Below, in pieces: positions 1-6,947 of a stretch of 58,116 nt of DNA. Source of the DNA: Allofournierella sp. (lineage in GTDB: Bacteria > Bacillota > Clostridia > Oscillospirales > Ruminococcaceae); assembly GCA_020025635.1 (NCBI GenBank), contig JAHHRU010000014.1:1-58116 (forward strand), given 5' to 3'. The translations under genes were made by a program, and so were the position numbers. The notes below the pieces were generated by a model that saw only the letters and a program-made list of their open reading frames with translations, made no database searches and was not told the origin of the DNA. Positions within the stretch are counted from its first letter, which is position 1, and every line of letters starts with the position of its first letter.

Positions 1-87
1 AGAGCTGTGGGACTTTGAACTCGCTAAGTGTTGCACTTAGTTTGACAATTCACTATCATTGCTGCGCTGCGGGCTGAACGAAAAAAA
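1..87. other. Edge region with small hairpin
   Basis: CTAAGTG / CACTTAG with three-base loop at about 24-40, past the toxin gene. No coding frame recognised at the window edge. Confidence 0.4.
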
Positions 88-354
88 TCATTGGCATGCC
101 CCGCAATGATGTCCGACGGATAAGGCGAGGATCACAAGTTTATCCTCTTGAATTGTGCCGATCATCCGATAATCACCAATTCGATACCGCCACTGACCAT
201 TTCGGTTTGTGGTCAGTCCTTTTCCCGAACGTTGCAGAGCTTCGCAGTTTACCAGATTTTTGCCGATCCACGCCTTGAGCATTCGTTGCGTGTAACGATC
301 CAGCTTTTTGAACCCTTGGTCAAAGCGCGGGGTGGTTTCTACATGGTACATCAT
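88..354 (-). CDS. RelE/ParE-family (YafQ-like) toxin
   Basis: 88-residue protein with the compact basic fold sequence of RelE/YafQ toxins, which cut mRNA at the ribosome. The N-terminal stretch FDQGFKKLDRYTQRML and the C-terminal half with GQWRYRIGDYRMIGTI match the conserved core, including the arginine-rich WRYRIGDYR segment that usually carries the catalytic and RNA-binding residues. Its ATG overlaps the stop codon of the upstream antitoxin gene by four bases (ATGA), so the two are translationally coupled. The locus is more AT-rich than the rest of the window, which fits a horizontally acquired module. The family call is firm. Toxicity and the exact cleavage mode are inferred. Confidence 0.85.
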   Translation of the reverse strand: MMYHVETTPRFDQGFKKLDRYTQRMLKAWIGKNLVNCEALQRSGKGLTTNRNGQWRYRIGDYRMIGTIQEDKLVILALSVGHHCGACQ

Positions 355-572
355 AAATCAAGCTCTTTCCACAGGTTTTCGATGGGAGCACTTTGCTTTC
401 CGCTTTGCAGATATTCGTTATAGGCTTCATCGGCTGCCGACAAATCAAATTCATCCTCAATGCGTTCAAACAAAGCACGTTTGAAGGCTTCGCCAATGGA
501 TATCGCGTGCAAGGCGGCATAGCTGCCGGCAAGCTGCTGTTCTTCTTTTGTTAATCGAATTGAAAACGGCAT
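351..572 (-). CDS. RelB/DinJ-type antitoxin
   Basis: 73-residue partner of the downstream toxin. The N-terminus (MPFSIRLTKEEQQLAGSYAA) has the ribbon-helix-helix pattern of RelB/DinJ-type DNA-binding antitoxins, and the acidic C-terminal half (EDEFDLSAADEAYNEYL) is the expected toxin-neutralising tail. A strong ribosome binding site (AAAAAGGAGGG) lies seven bases before the ATG. The promoter just upstream contains an inverted repeat over the -10 region, so autoregulation by the antitoxin or the complex is likely. First gene of a two-gene operon. Confidence 0.85.
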   Translation of the reverse strand: MPFSIRLTKEEQQLAGSYAALHAISIGEAFKRALFERIEDEFDLSAADEAYNEYLQSGKQSAPIENLWKELDL

Positions 573-585
573 ATGAATCCCTCCT

Positions 586-626
586 TTTTGTAATATATTG
601 TACTACAAAAAGCCGGAAATGTCGAT
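586..626 (-). promoter_or_regulatory. Promoter and overlapping operator of the RelBE-like operon
   Basis: On the minus strand TCGACA (621-626) and TACAAT (598-603) are spaced by 17 bases. The inverted repeat TTTTTGTA / TACAAAAA (586-593 and 605-612, 11-base spacer) covers the -10 box, the usual place for an autorepressor site. Confidence 0.65.
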
Positions 627-681
627 CGCTTTTCAATGTTTGCGGGATGCTGTGCGGCAAGGATGCATGATCCGGCCCGCC

Positions 682-713
682 GGCCATCTGCCTGCTGAAA
701 CAGGCAGATGGCC
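682..713. repeat. Perfect 13-bp inverted repeat between the two toxin-antitoxin loci
   Basis: GGCCATCTGCCTG and its exact complement are separated by six bases. It lies just past the end of hicB but has no T-run on either strand, so it is either a weak terminator or a plain stem-loop. Confidence 0.5.
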
Positions 714-749
714 GCACCAAAGAAAAACCGCCCGGGCCGATGGGTAAAT

Positions 750-1157
750 TCAATTCGACAAATGCAGCTCACGCTTCAAGGCGTCCTGCAGCAGCTGGGA
801 GAAGTTAAAATTGTGCTCCAGCCCCATGGCGTTGAGCCAGGCAGGCAGGGTGACCGTTCTGCTGACAGAGCGGTTCGCCTGGGCCAGCCGGACAGAGGGC
901 ATATAAACATCCACAAGAACCGTGCGCTGATTGCCGGCGGTGGGAATTTCCGAAAGCGGGGTGGGGGCAGGAATGGGCTCTCCGTCTTCTTCCAGACCGT
1001 TCATCACGATGCCCAGCAGTTCGCGTGCGGACAAGAGCGCATCCTCTTCATTTGCTCCACTGGTGGCGCAGTCCAAATCGGGAAAGACAACGGAAATCTC
1101 TTCTCCCTGCTCAAACGAAAAAACAGCCGGATAAAAATACTTCTCTGCTTTTTTCAT
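750..1157 (-). CDS. hicB: HicB-family antitoxin
   Basis: 135-residue protein with both HicB halves. The N-terminal partial RNase H-like fold (YPAVFSFEQGEEISVVFPDL, then a helix EEDALLSARELLGIVM) is followed by a C-terminal ribbon-helix-helix/Arc-type DNA-binding region (SRTVTLPAWLNAMGLEHNFN, then FSQLLQDALKREL). The start at 1157 was chosen because AAAGGAGATCGCC precedes it. The frame is open further upstream, but that extension encodes the tail of a broken hicA. HicB normally neutralises the HicA mRNA interferase and represses the operon. Here its toxin gene appears inactivated, so it may act only as a DNA-binding regulator. Confidence 0.88.
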   Translation of the reverse strand: MKKAEKYFYPAVFSFEQGEEISVVFPDLDCATSGANEEDALLSARELLGIVMNGLEEDGEPIPAPTPLSEIPTAGNQRTVLVDVYMPSVRLAQANRSVSRTVTLPAWLNAMGLEHNFNFSQLLQDALKRELHLSN

Positions 1158-1169
1158 GGCGATCTCCTT

Positions 1170-1378
1170 TTGGGTGCGGCATCCGGGCTGCCGAAACAGC
1201 GGGCCGGACTGCCGTTTCATGTTATCGGGCGTTTGCCCCGGGATATCTTTGTCAGGATGCTTCACAGTCGGCCTTTCCCGCCGGGGTGTTGGGACCGGCG
1301 GCGGGCCGCCGCATTCATTGCACGCCGGCCGTTTTCTTTTGTGCTTTTCAGGATATCTTTCAACGGGCGGCGTTTCAT
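1170..1378 (-). pseudogene. hicA: hicA toxin remnant (frameshifted)
   Basis: Directly upstream of hicB, the normal place for hicA. An ATG at 1378 opens a frame that reaches HPGGKGRL and then stops. The next frame continues with TVKHPDKDIPGQTPDNMKRQSG, which matches the C-terminal end of HicA proteins (HP.KDIP.GT...I.KQ.G). The two frames would join if one ACTG unit of a tandem ACTGACTG had been lost by slippage near 1265. The usual GSH motif before HPGG is also degraded, so more than one lesion is likely. The toxin is probably not made. Confidence 0.7.
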
Positions 1379-1399
1379 TGCGGTTTTCCTGACAGCTTC

Positions 1400-1428
1400 A
1401 TTATAACACATATAAAACTATGTGTTAA
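1400..1428 (-). promoter_or_regulatory. hicAB promoter with a perfect 9-bp dyad operator
   Basis: TTAACA (1423-1428) and a consensus TATAAT (1400-1405) are 17 bases apart on the minus strand. A perfect inverted repeat, TAACACATA / TATGTGTTA (1404-1412 and 1419-1427), fills the spacer between the two boxes. This is the expected layout for HicB autorepression and is intact although hicA is broken. Confidence 0.75.
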
Positions 1429-1497
1429 CCCTTTTTTGCAGCTATTTTTATGGGGCGGAGCAAAGGGGCCTGTGATAAGGGCCATAAGCCTCACAAA

Positions 1498-1540
1498 CGA
1501 AAAACAGCGCCTGCTTTTTTGCGGCAGGCGCTGTTTTTCT
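1498..1540 (-). terminator. Intrinsic terminator of ygeY-ygeW
   Basis: Stem AACAGCGCCTGC / GCAGGCGCTGTT with A- and T-tracts on its two sides, directly after the ygeW stop codon. Confidence 0.8.
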
Positions 1541-1541
1541 T

Positions 1542-2762
1542 TTATAAGAGAGGGGTCCTTTTTTCGGGAGCACAGAATTTCCGGGGCCGGCCGCGCTCTT
1601 CCAGCGCACGCAGGACCCCGGCGGGGTCCCTAAATTTTGCCAGAAAGATCATGGCGGCGATCACATACGGCTTATAGCCCGCTTCTTTGTACAGCAGGGG
1701 CCGGAACCGTTCGAACACCGAAGCCTCCACCTCGCCGCCCCGGCCGGGACTTTGGACATCGGCGGGCAGGCAGTGCAGATACAGGGCTTTGCCGTTTTTG
1801 GTGGCTGCCAGCCTTTCTTCGGTGCAGCACCAGCTCCGGTGCCGGGCGTTTTGGGCCAGCAGGCGTTTTTCCAGCTCTTCCATGGCCTTGGCATCGCCGC
1901 TGCTGCAAAGCTCTGTGCGCTCCTGCATGGCGGCAAAGGGGGCCCAGCTTTTGGGGTAAACGATGTCCGCATCCCGGAACGCTTCCTGCATGGAATGGGT
2001 CCGGGTGAAGGAGCCGCCGCTTTCCCTTGCGTTTGTGCGGGCGATCTCCTCGATCTGAGGCATCACCTCATAGCCTTCGGGGTGGGCCAGAACAACGTCC
2101 ATGCCGAAACGGGTCATCAGGCCGATCACCCCCTGCGGCACACTGAGCGGCTTGCCGTAGCTGGGCGAATAGGCCCAGGTCATGGCCAGCTTTCTGCCTT
2201 TCAGGTTTTCGATCCCGCCGAATTCATGGATGAGGTGCAGCAGATCCGCCATGCACTGGGTGGGGTGGTCGATGTCGCACTGCAGGTTCACCAAAGTGGG
2301 CCTTTGCTCCAGCACGCCCTCTTTTTTCCCCTGAGACACCGCCTCTGCAAAGGCCAGCTGGCCGGTGTGGCCCCGGCCGATGTACAGATCGTCCCGAATG
2401 CCGACCACATCGGCCATGAAAGAAACCATGGCTGCGGTTTCACGCACCGTTTCGCCGTGGGCGATCTGGCTTTTTTCCTCGTCCAGGTCCTGCACCGCCA
2501 GGCCCAGCAGGTTGCAGGCAGCGGCAAAGGAGAACCGGGTCCGGGTGGAGCGGTCACGGAACAGGGACACCCCAAGGCCGGAATCGAACACCCGGGTGGA
2601 GAGATTGTTCTGCCGCAGATACCGCAGCGCATCGGCCACGGTGAAAACGGCTTTCAGCTCGTCAAGGGTCTTGTCCCAGGTGAGCAGAAAATCGGTTTCG
2701 TACATCTGCCCAAGCTCCAGCCGGTCAAGTTTTTCGATATATGCCCGCAGTGTTTTATCCAT
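1542..2762 (-). CDS. ygeW: Knotted carbamoyltransferase, YgeW family
   Basis: 406 residues, the usual size of YgeW and larger than ornithine carbamoyltransferase. The carbamoyl-phosphate motif STRTR is at residues 72-76 (FRDRSTRTRF), DHPTQ at 165-169 and HCLPAD at 330-335, all hallmarks of the aspartate/ornithine carbamoyltransferase fold. The N-terminal extension and the inserted segments match the YgeW branch, whose substrate is not settled (ureido-type intermediates have been proposed). It follows ygeY after 53 bases, the same pairing as in the purine/selenium-linked xdh-yge cluster of enterobacteria, but no molybdenum hydroxylase or diaminopropionate lyase gene is nearby. A PEP-like extension beyond the domain (last ~25 residues) is not conserved. 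Confidence 0.88.
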   Translation of the reverse strand: MDKTLRAYIEKLDRLELGQMYETDFLLTWDKTLDELKAVFTVADALRYLRQNNLSTRVFDSGLGVSLFRDRSTRTRFSFAAACNLLGLAVQDLDEEKSQIAHGETVRETAAMVSFMADVVGIRDDLYIGRGHTGQLAFAEAVSQGKKEGVLEQRPTLVNLQCDIDHPTQCMADLLHLIHEFGGIENLKGRKLAMTWAYSPSYGKPLSVPQGVIGLMTRFGMDVVLAHPEGYEVMPQIEEIARTNARESGGSFTRTHSMQEAFRDADIVYPKSWAPFAAMQERTELCSSGDAKAMEELEKRLLAQNARHRSWCCTEERLAATKNGKALYLHCLPADVQSPGRGGEVEASVFERFRPLLYKEAGYKPYVIAAMIFLAKFRDPAGVLRALEERGRPRKFCAPEKRTPLL

Positions 2763-2815
2763 TGTGATGAAAGCCTTTCAAAGGCTCCTTTCCTTTTTTT
2801 GGCACAGCCGCCCGC

Positions 2816-4198
2816 TCAGCGGATGTGGTTATCGGTCCTGCCGGCACGGAACTGGGAAACATCGCCGGTTTTGTTCTCTTCTTTATAAAAGCCGGGGACC
2901 GCCGCATACAAAGCGGCGCAGGTCACCAGGTCATCCTTCCAGGTGATCTCGTTGGGGGCGTGCGCCTGGTTTTCGGCACCGGGGCCGAAGCCCACGCAGG
3001 GGATACCATAGCGGCCCTGGATGGCAACGCCGTTGGTGGAGAAGGTCCATTTGTCGATCAGGGGGCGCTCACGCAGGCTCATTGCGCCGGCAGCGCCGAT
3101 GCGCTTTTCGCCGAACAGGGCGTGGTGGGCATCCACCAGGGCCTGCACATGGGCCGAAGTTTCCTTATTGATCCAGGTGGGGAAATAGCTCTCGGTCTCG
3201 TAGACCTCGCCGGTCCAGGAGGGGCGGTCGTACATATACATGGAGACCTTCACATCCTCGCCGTACTGCTTCACATGGGGCAGGTTCCGGATCTCATCCA
3301 GGCAGGAATCCCAGGTTTCGCCGGCGGTCATGCGCCGGTCGATGGAGATGGAGCAGGAATCCGCCACAGCACAGCGGCTGGGCGAGGTGAAGAAGATCTG
3401 CGAGGTGGTGCAGCTGCCCCGGCCCAGGAACCGGGCATCTTCGAAGTGGTCGGGGTTGTATGCGGGGTCCAGCATCTTGACCAGGCCCTTGATCTGAACG
3501 GTATCGTCGGCGGGGTTTTCGTTCAGGGCACGCACATCCTGCAAAATATCGGCCATTTTATAGATGGCGTTGTCGCCGCGCTCGGGGGCAGAGCCATGGC
3601 AGGAAACGCCCTTCACATCCACACGGATCTCCATGCGGCCCCGATGGCCCCGGTAGATGCCGCCGTCGGTGGGCTCGGTGGAAATGACAAACTCGATCTT
3701 CTCCCGGCACTCGGGGTGGCCCTTGTTCACAATGTACTGCCAGCACATGCCGTCGCAGTCCTCTTCCTGAACAGAGCCCACCACCATGATCTTATAGCCG
3801 GCGGGAATGAGGCCCAGATCCTTCATGATCCGGGCGCCGTACACAGCCGAGGCCATGCCGCCCTCCTGGTCGGAAGCGCCGCGGCCGTAGATGATCTCAT
3901 CGGTTTCAAGGCCCTCATAGGGGTCATGGGTCCAGTTGTCCCGGTTGCCCACGCCCACCGTGTCGATGTGGGAATCCAGCGCAATGATCTTTTCGCCTTC
4001 CCCCATCCAGCCGATCACGTTGCCCAGGCCGTCCACCTCCACGCTGTCGAAGCCCAGCTTCTCCATTTCGGCTTTGATGCAGGCCACGACCTCCTTTTCC
4101 TGGCAGCTTTCGCTGGGATGAGAGATCATTGCCCGCAGAAAGCGGGTCATATCCGCGCGGTAGCCTTCGGCCGTTTTCTTGATGCGTTCGTAATCCAT
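2816..4198 (-). CDS. ygeY: YgeY-type M20 metallohydrolase (selenium-metabolism-linked family)
   Basis: 460-residue M20/ArgE/DapE-type hydrolase. Metal-binding motif SHIDT is at residues 76-80, the bridging-aspartate motif GRGASDQEGG at 105-114 and the catalytic glutamate pair in VQEEDCDG near 144-150. Length and motif wording fit YgeY, a putative deacetylase/amidohydrolase, better than dipeptidases. It is the first gene of a pair with ygeW, suggesting that its product or substrate is a carbamoylated or acylated amino compound. A TTGATT/TATGAT promoter lies about 150 bases upstream. The exact substrate is unknown. Confidence 0.85.
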   Translation of the reverse strand: MDYERIKKTAEGYRADMTRFLRAMISHPSESCQEKEVVACIKAEMEKLGFDSVEVDGLGNVIGWMGEGEKIIALDSHIDTVGVGNRDNWTHDPYEGLETDEIIYGRGASDQEGGMASAVYGARIMKDLGLIPAGYKIMVVGSVQEEDCDGMCWQYIVNKGHPECREKIEFVISTEPTDGGIYRGHRGRMEIRVDVKGVSCHGSAPERGDNAIYKMADILQDVRALNENPADDTVQIKGLVKMLDPAYNPDHFEDARFLGRGSCTTSQIFFTSPSRCAVADSCSISIDRRMTAGETWDSCLDEIRNLPHVKQYGEDVKVSMYMYDRPSWTGEVYETESYFPTWINKETSAHVQALVDAHHALFGEKRIGAAGAMSLRERPLIDKWTFSTNGVAIQGRYGIPCVGFGPGAENQAHAPNEITWKDDLVTCAALYAAVPGFYKEENKTGDVSQFRAGRTDNHIR

Positions 4199-4345
4199 TT
4201 CTTCAAAACCTCACTTTTTATCGATTTTATCTTTCAAAAGCAGATTTCGCACCATCTGCCTTTTCTGCAAAGTCAGGGGTCTGCGGGAAAGGATACTGTA
4301 TATTTTTTTGTACCGCTTAATTATTTTCTGCATTCGTTGTTATCA
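4199..4345 (-). other. Leader region of ygeY
   Basis: Untranslated stretch between the ygeY promoter and start codon. It holds a possible imperfect hairpin built on GGCAGAT / ATCTGC (around 4240-4270) followed by a weak T-run on the minus strand. No known riboswitch consensus was recognised. Confidence 0.35.
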
Positions 4346-4373
4346 TCATACCATACTGTAAAAAACAATCAAT
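4346..4373 (-). promoter_or_regulatory. Promoter of ygeY-ygeW
   Basis: TTGATT (4368-4373) and TATGAT (4346-4351) on the minus strand with a 16-base spacer. Confidence 0.55.
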
Positions 4374-4504
4374 GGGCATTCAGACGAATTTCCGGCTGTT
4401 TTTCCGGCAGTTTGCACCGGGGCACCGGCACGGAGCGGCCGGCCCAAACCGCCGGCGTGCCGGCCAAAAAGGGCACCGGCCGGTTTATGGGGGCCGGATA
4501 CAGC

Positions 4505-4541
4505 AAAAGCCCAGTTCCGCATGAGAACGGACCGGGCTTTT
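4505..4541 (-). terminator. Intrinsic terminator after the zinc-ribbon gene
   Basis: Outer stem AAAAGCCC / GGGCTTTT with an inner GTTC/GAAC stem. It lies about 100 bases past the stop of the gene ending at 4639. Confidence 0.65.
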
Positions 4542-4585
4542 GACTGCTTTTTATGGTTCTTTTTTCACTTGACAAGTTTGCGCCA

Positions 4586-4609
4586 GCGGCCCTGCGGCCG
4601 CAGGGCCGC
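4586..4609. repeat. 24-bp perfect palindrome
   Basis: Ten-base arms GCGGCCCTGC and GCAGGGCCGC around GGCC, just downstream of the zinc-ribbon gene. There is no T-run beside it; it may stabilise the 3' end of the transcript. Confidence 0.55.
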
Positions 4610-4638
4610 AAAGAAAAATTCTCTGCGGTGTTCCCTCT

Positions 4639-5205
4639 TTATTCGGTAACGGCAGTGGTTTCTTCCTGCTCGGCAGCGGTTTCTTCCGGTGCGGCAGCGG
4701 CTTCTTCCTGCTCGGCAGCGGCTTCTTGCGGTGCCTGGGCCGGCTGTTCTGCGTTCAGCTTTGCGCCGCAGGCGGGGCAGAAAGCGGCACCGCCGTCCAC
4801 CTCAGCGCCGCAGCCGGGGCAGGCGGGCTTTGCCTGCTCATTTTCCACAGGCACACAGGGCATCTCGGCGCCGCACCGGTCGCAGAAGCGGCTGGAACGG
4901 TTCACCTCGGCGCCGCAGCCGGGGCACAGGCTGATGCCGCGCACATCCAGCAGGGCCTGGCGGCTCTGCTCGATCTTTTCCTGCAGCTGAGCCAGGCTCT
5001 CACGCTTCTGGAGGAAGGTCTCGTCCTGGGCATCCACCAGCTGCGGATTGTTCAGAAGGTATTCGCCGGCGCTGGTGTACAGCTCCTTGATCTTCTGCTC
5101 CTGGCTGCTGATCTCCAGATTCAGGCGGGTGATCTCTGCCATTTCCTTGCTTTTGGCCACTGCGTTATGAGCCATGCGGCCCACGTTCTCTTTCCAGAAT
5201 GCCAT
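4639..5205 (-). CDS. Coiled-coil, double zinc-ribbon protein
   Basis: 188 residues in three parts. Residues ~1-85 are a charged helical/coiled-coil region with many KSKEMAEITRL- and QKIKELY-type heptads. Two zinc ribbons follow: CPGCGAEVNRSSRFCDRCGAE and, after a short linker, CPGCGAEVDGGAAFCPACGAK. The Ala/Glu-rich tail repeats EEAAAAPEETAAEQEE and is probably disordered. Double zinc ribbons of this kind are common in Firmicutes as structural modules in scaffold or membrane-associated proteins. The function is unknown. It is second in an operon with the membrane protein upstream (42-base gap). Confidence 0.75.
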   Translation of the reverse strand: MAFWKENVGRMAHNAVAKSKEMAEITRLNLEISSQEQKIKELYTSAGEYLLNNPQLVDAQDETFLQKRESLAQLQEKIEQSRQALLDVRGISLCPGCGAEVNRSSRFCDRCGAEMPCVPVENEQAKPACPGCGAEVDGGAAFCPACGAKLNAEQPAQAPQEAAAEQEEAAAAPEETAAEQEETTAVTE

Positions 5206-5247
5206 TGTGGTTTCCTCCTTTATTGTTTTGTTTGTGTTAAAACCCGG

Positions 5248-5625
5248 TCAGTTTACCGAAAGGGACTTGCGGTAGGCCAGGTAGGCCAGGCCGCCGTAAA
5301 GTGCCAGGTACAGCAGCGCAGAATAGTTCAGGCTGTGGTATTTGAACAGGCTCGAGAGCAGGTTCCACACATGGTCCAGGCCCATGATGCCCAGGCCGAT
5401 GGCGCTCATGCGGAAGCTGCAGGTGGACAGGCTCAGCAGCAAAAAGAGCCAGAAGCCCACATAGGACAGCACATTCACCACGGCACCCAGGTAGATGAAG
5501 TTGCTGATCAGCTGAAGACCTGCGCAGACAAACATTCCCGGCACAGCCAGGGGCAGCAATACGCTCCAATAGTTTTTCTGGGCAAGATACTGGTTGAAGG
5601 TCTGGCAAACTTGTTCAAATTTCAT
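5248..5625 (-). CDS. Small four-helix integral membrane protein
   Basis: 125 residues starting at the ATG preceded by AAAGGAGAAGAAATC. It has about four hydrophobic segments (LLPLAVPGMFVCAGLQLI, VVNVLSYVGFWLFLLLSL, MSAIGLGIMGLDHVWNLL, ALLYLALYGGLAYLAY) and short loops. No family was recognised. It heads a two-gene operon with the zinc-ribbon protein and is expressed from a promoter about 240 bases upstream, leaving an unusually long and structured leader. A membrane protein with a cytoplasmic zinc-ribbon partner suggests a small membrane complex, but this is only an inference. Confidence 0.75.
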   Translation of the reverse strand: MKFEQVCQTFNQYLAQKNYWSVLLPLAVPGMFVCAGLQLISNFIYLGAVVNVLSYVGFWLFLLLSLSTCSFRMSAIGLGIMGLDHVWNLLSSLFKYHSLNYSALLYLALYGGLAYLAYRKSLSVN

Positions 5626-5853
5626 GATTTCTTCTCCTTTTATTTCCAGAAGCAGCGCTTCTGTTGATCGGATTCGCTTTGGGTCACGGCTCAAAAGCGC
5701 CATTCCGGTTTTGTGCCCATGCCCCGGGCGGCAGGGCGGGGCATGCTTTTGAACCTTTTGTATTTTTTTCATTTCGGCCGGGGTCTCGCAAAGGGCCTGC
5801 GCCTGTGCTTCTGCGCCGGGAAAACCCAGCCCCAAAGCCCCGCTTGATATTTT
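5626..5853 (-). promoter_or_regulatory. Long structured mRNA leader (possible cis-regulatory RNA)
   Basis: About 227 bases separate the predicted transcription start from the ATG at 5625. An 11-bp stem (5688-5698 with 5745-5755, one wobble pair) encloses a perfect 8-bp hairpin, ATGCCCCG / CGGGGCAT (5719-5726 and 5737-5744). It matches no riboswitch consensus I know. Confidence 0.4.
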
Positions 5854-5860
5854 TTTTACG

Positions 5861-5889
5861 ATTATACCGTGTTTTTTTGCCATAGTAAA
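5861..5889 (-). promoter_or_regulatory. Promoter of the membrane protein/zinc-ribbon operon
   Basis: TTTACT (5884-5889) and TATAAT (5861-5866) on the minus strand with a 17-base spacer. Confidence 0.65.
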
Positions 5890-6052
5890 GTGAGCTGTGA
5901 CAATTTTGTGAAACATTCCCTGTTTTTCGTTCGAGACGGCCTTTTTCGGCCCGAAAATTTGGTATATCTGCCTTTTTATTTGAAAGAAAGGCCTGCTTTC
6001 GGGCTTTGGCTCCGGCAGCTTTTTGGAAGGGGGGAAAGCCCCTTTGACAGCA

Positions 6053-6087
6053 AAAAACAGCAGCCACCCTGGGTGGCTGCTGTTTTG
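6053..6087 (-). terminator. Intrinsic terminator of the PAS/HTH regulator gene
   Basis: Stem AAAACAGCAGCCACCC / GGGTGGCTGCTGTTTT, nearly without loop, flanked by A- and T-runs. Confidence 0.8.
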
Positions 6088-6140
6088 ACTGTGCTTTTTT
6101 CGGCCGCCGTGCCCGGCAGGCCGCTGTTTTAACAATGCTT

Positions 6141-6776
6141 TCAGGCTTTGCCCTCTTCGATGTAGCTGTAAAGGGTGTATTTGGAGATGCCGAACACCTT
6201 GCACACCCGGTCGCCGGAGCGGGTGATGAGAAAAGCGCCGCTCTGGTCCAGAAAATGGATGGCCTTGACCCGGTCCTCTTTGGTCATGAGGGCAACGGGC
6301 TTGCCCACCAGCTCAAGGCTCTGGGCGATCAGTTCCTCCAGCAGGTCGTTCACATTTTTTACAATGGCCTCCGGCTCCCGGGTGGTGACCTCGGCGCTGG
6401 TGAATTCCCGAAGGGACTTTTCCATGGCAAGCATCAGGGTAATGTCATAATTGATGGAAAAAATGCCCACCGCCGTGCCGTCATCATCCCGGATATAGAT
6501 GGTGCTGGATTTCAGGATGCGCCCGTCCTGGGTGCGGGTGAGGTAGGCCAAACGATCCTGAAGGTCGCTGCGGTCCCCTTTCAAGGCCTCCAGCACCACA
6601 TGGGAAGGCCCGTCCCCCACCTTGCGGCCGGTGACATGACCGTTTTCGATGGCAGCAATGGAGCTGTTGATGTCTCCGGACTGCAGGTCATGCACCACCA
6701 CCTCACAGTTTGGGCCAAACTGCTGCGCGATCCCCTTGGCCAGCTTCAAATAAAAATCGATCGTGGATGCCTGCAT
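6141..6776 (-). CDS. YheO-type PAS/HTH transcriptional regulator
   Basis: 211 residues. The first ~110 form a YheO-like PAS domain (FGPNCEVVVHDLQSGDINSS, later TIYIRDDDGTAVGIFSINYD), known as a small-ligand or redox sensor fold. The last ~60 residues form the HTH_22 DNA-binding region (KEDRVKAIHFLDQSGAFLI, then VFGISKYTLYSYI). The gene stands alone between its own promoter and terminator. Its targets are not shown by the sequence; it is divergent from no obvious metabolic gene, so the ligand is unknown. Confidence 0.88.
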   Translation of the reverse strand: MQASTIDFYLKLAKGIAQQFGPNCEVVVHDLQSGDINSSIAAIENGHVTGRKVGDGPSHVVLEALKGDRSDLQDRLAYLTRTQDGRILKSSTIYIRDDDGTAVGIFSINYDITLMLAMEKSLREFTSAEVTTREPEAIVKNVNDLLEELIAQSLELVGKPVALMTKEDRVKAIHFLDQSGAFLITRSGDRVCKVFGISKYTLYSYIEEGKA

Positions 6777-6809
6777 GGGAAACCCCGCCTTTCCTTTTTA
6801 TTTTTTCAT

Positions 6810-6842
6810 TATATACCATCTGCCGCATCCCCGGCAAGAGCC
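6810..6842 (-). promoter_or_regulatory. Promoter of the PAS/HTH regulator
   Basis: On the minus strand TTGCCG is followed after 18 bases by TATAAT (inside the run TATATAATG). Confidence 0.55.
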
Positions 6843-6908
6843 GCATTCCACAAATCAGCCCCCGCCGCCTTGTATCCCTTTGCCGGCGGCAGGCCGCTTT
6901 GGCATTTT

Positions 6909-6944
6909 AAAAAGCGCACCCTCCAGAAAAAGGGTGCGCTTTTT
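6909..6944 (-). terminator. Intrinsic terminator of the O-acetyltransferase gene
   Basis: Stem AAAAAGCGCACCCT / AGGGTGCGCTTTTT with an eight-base loop, directly after the stop at 6948. Confidence 0.85.
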
Positions 6945-6947
6945 TGC

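Noticed and set aside
2825..4543. 572-codon plus-strand frame opposite ygeY
   Set aside because: Antisense shadow; the minus-strand protein has the complete M20 motifs.
5600..5860. Known riboswitch class in the long leader (c-di-GMP, ZTP, THF, SRP-type RNA)
   Set aside because: None of the conserved core sequences of these classes are present; only generic stems are visible.
6030..6900. Additional gene in the gap before or after the PAS/HTH regulator
   Set aside because: The remaining open frames in this stretch have no ribosome site and overlap terminators and promoters.
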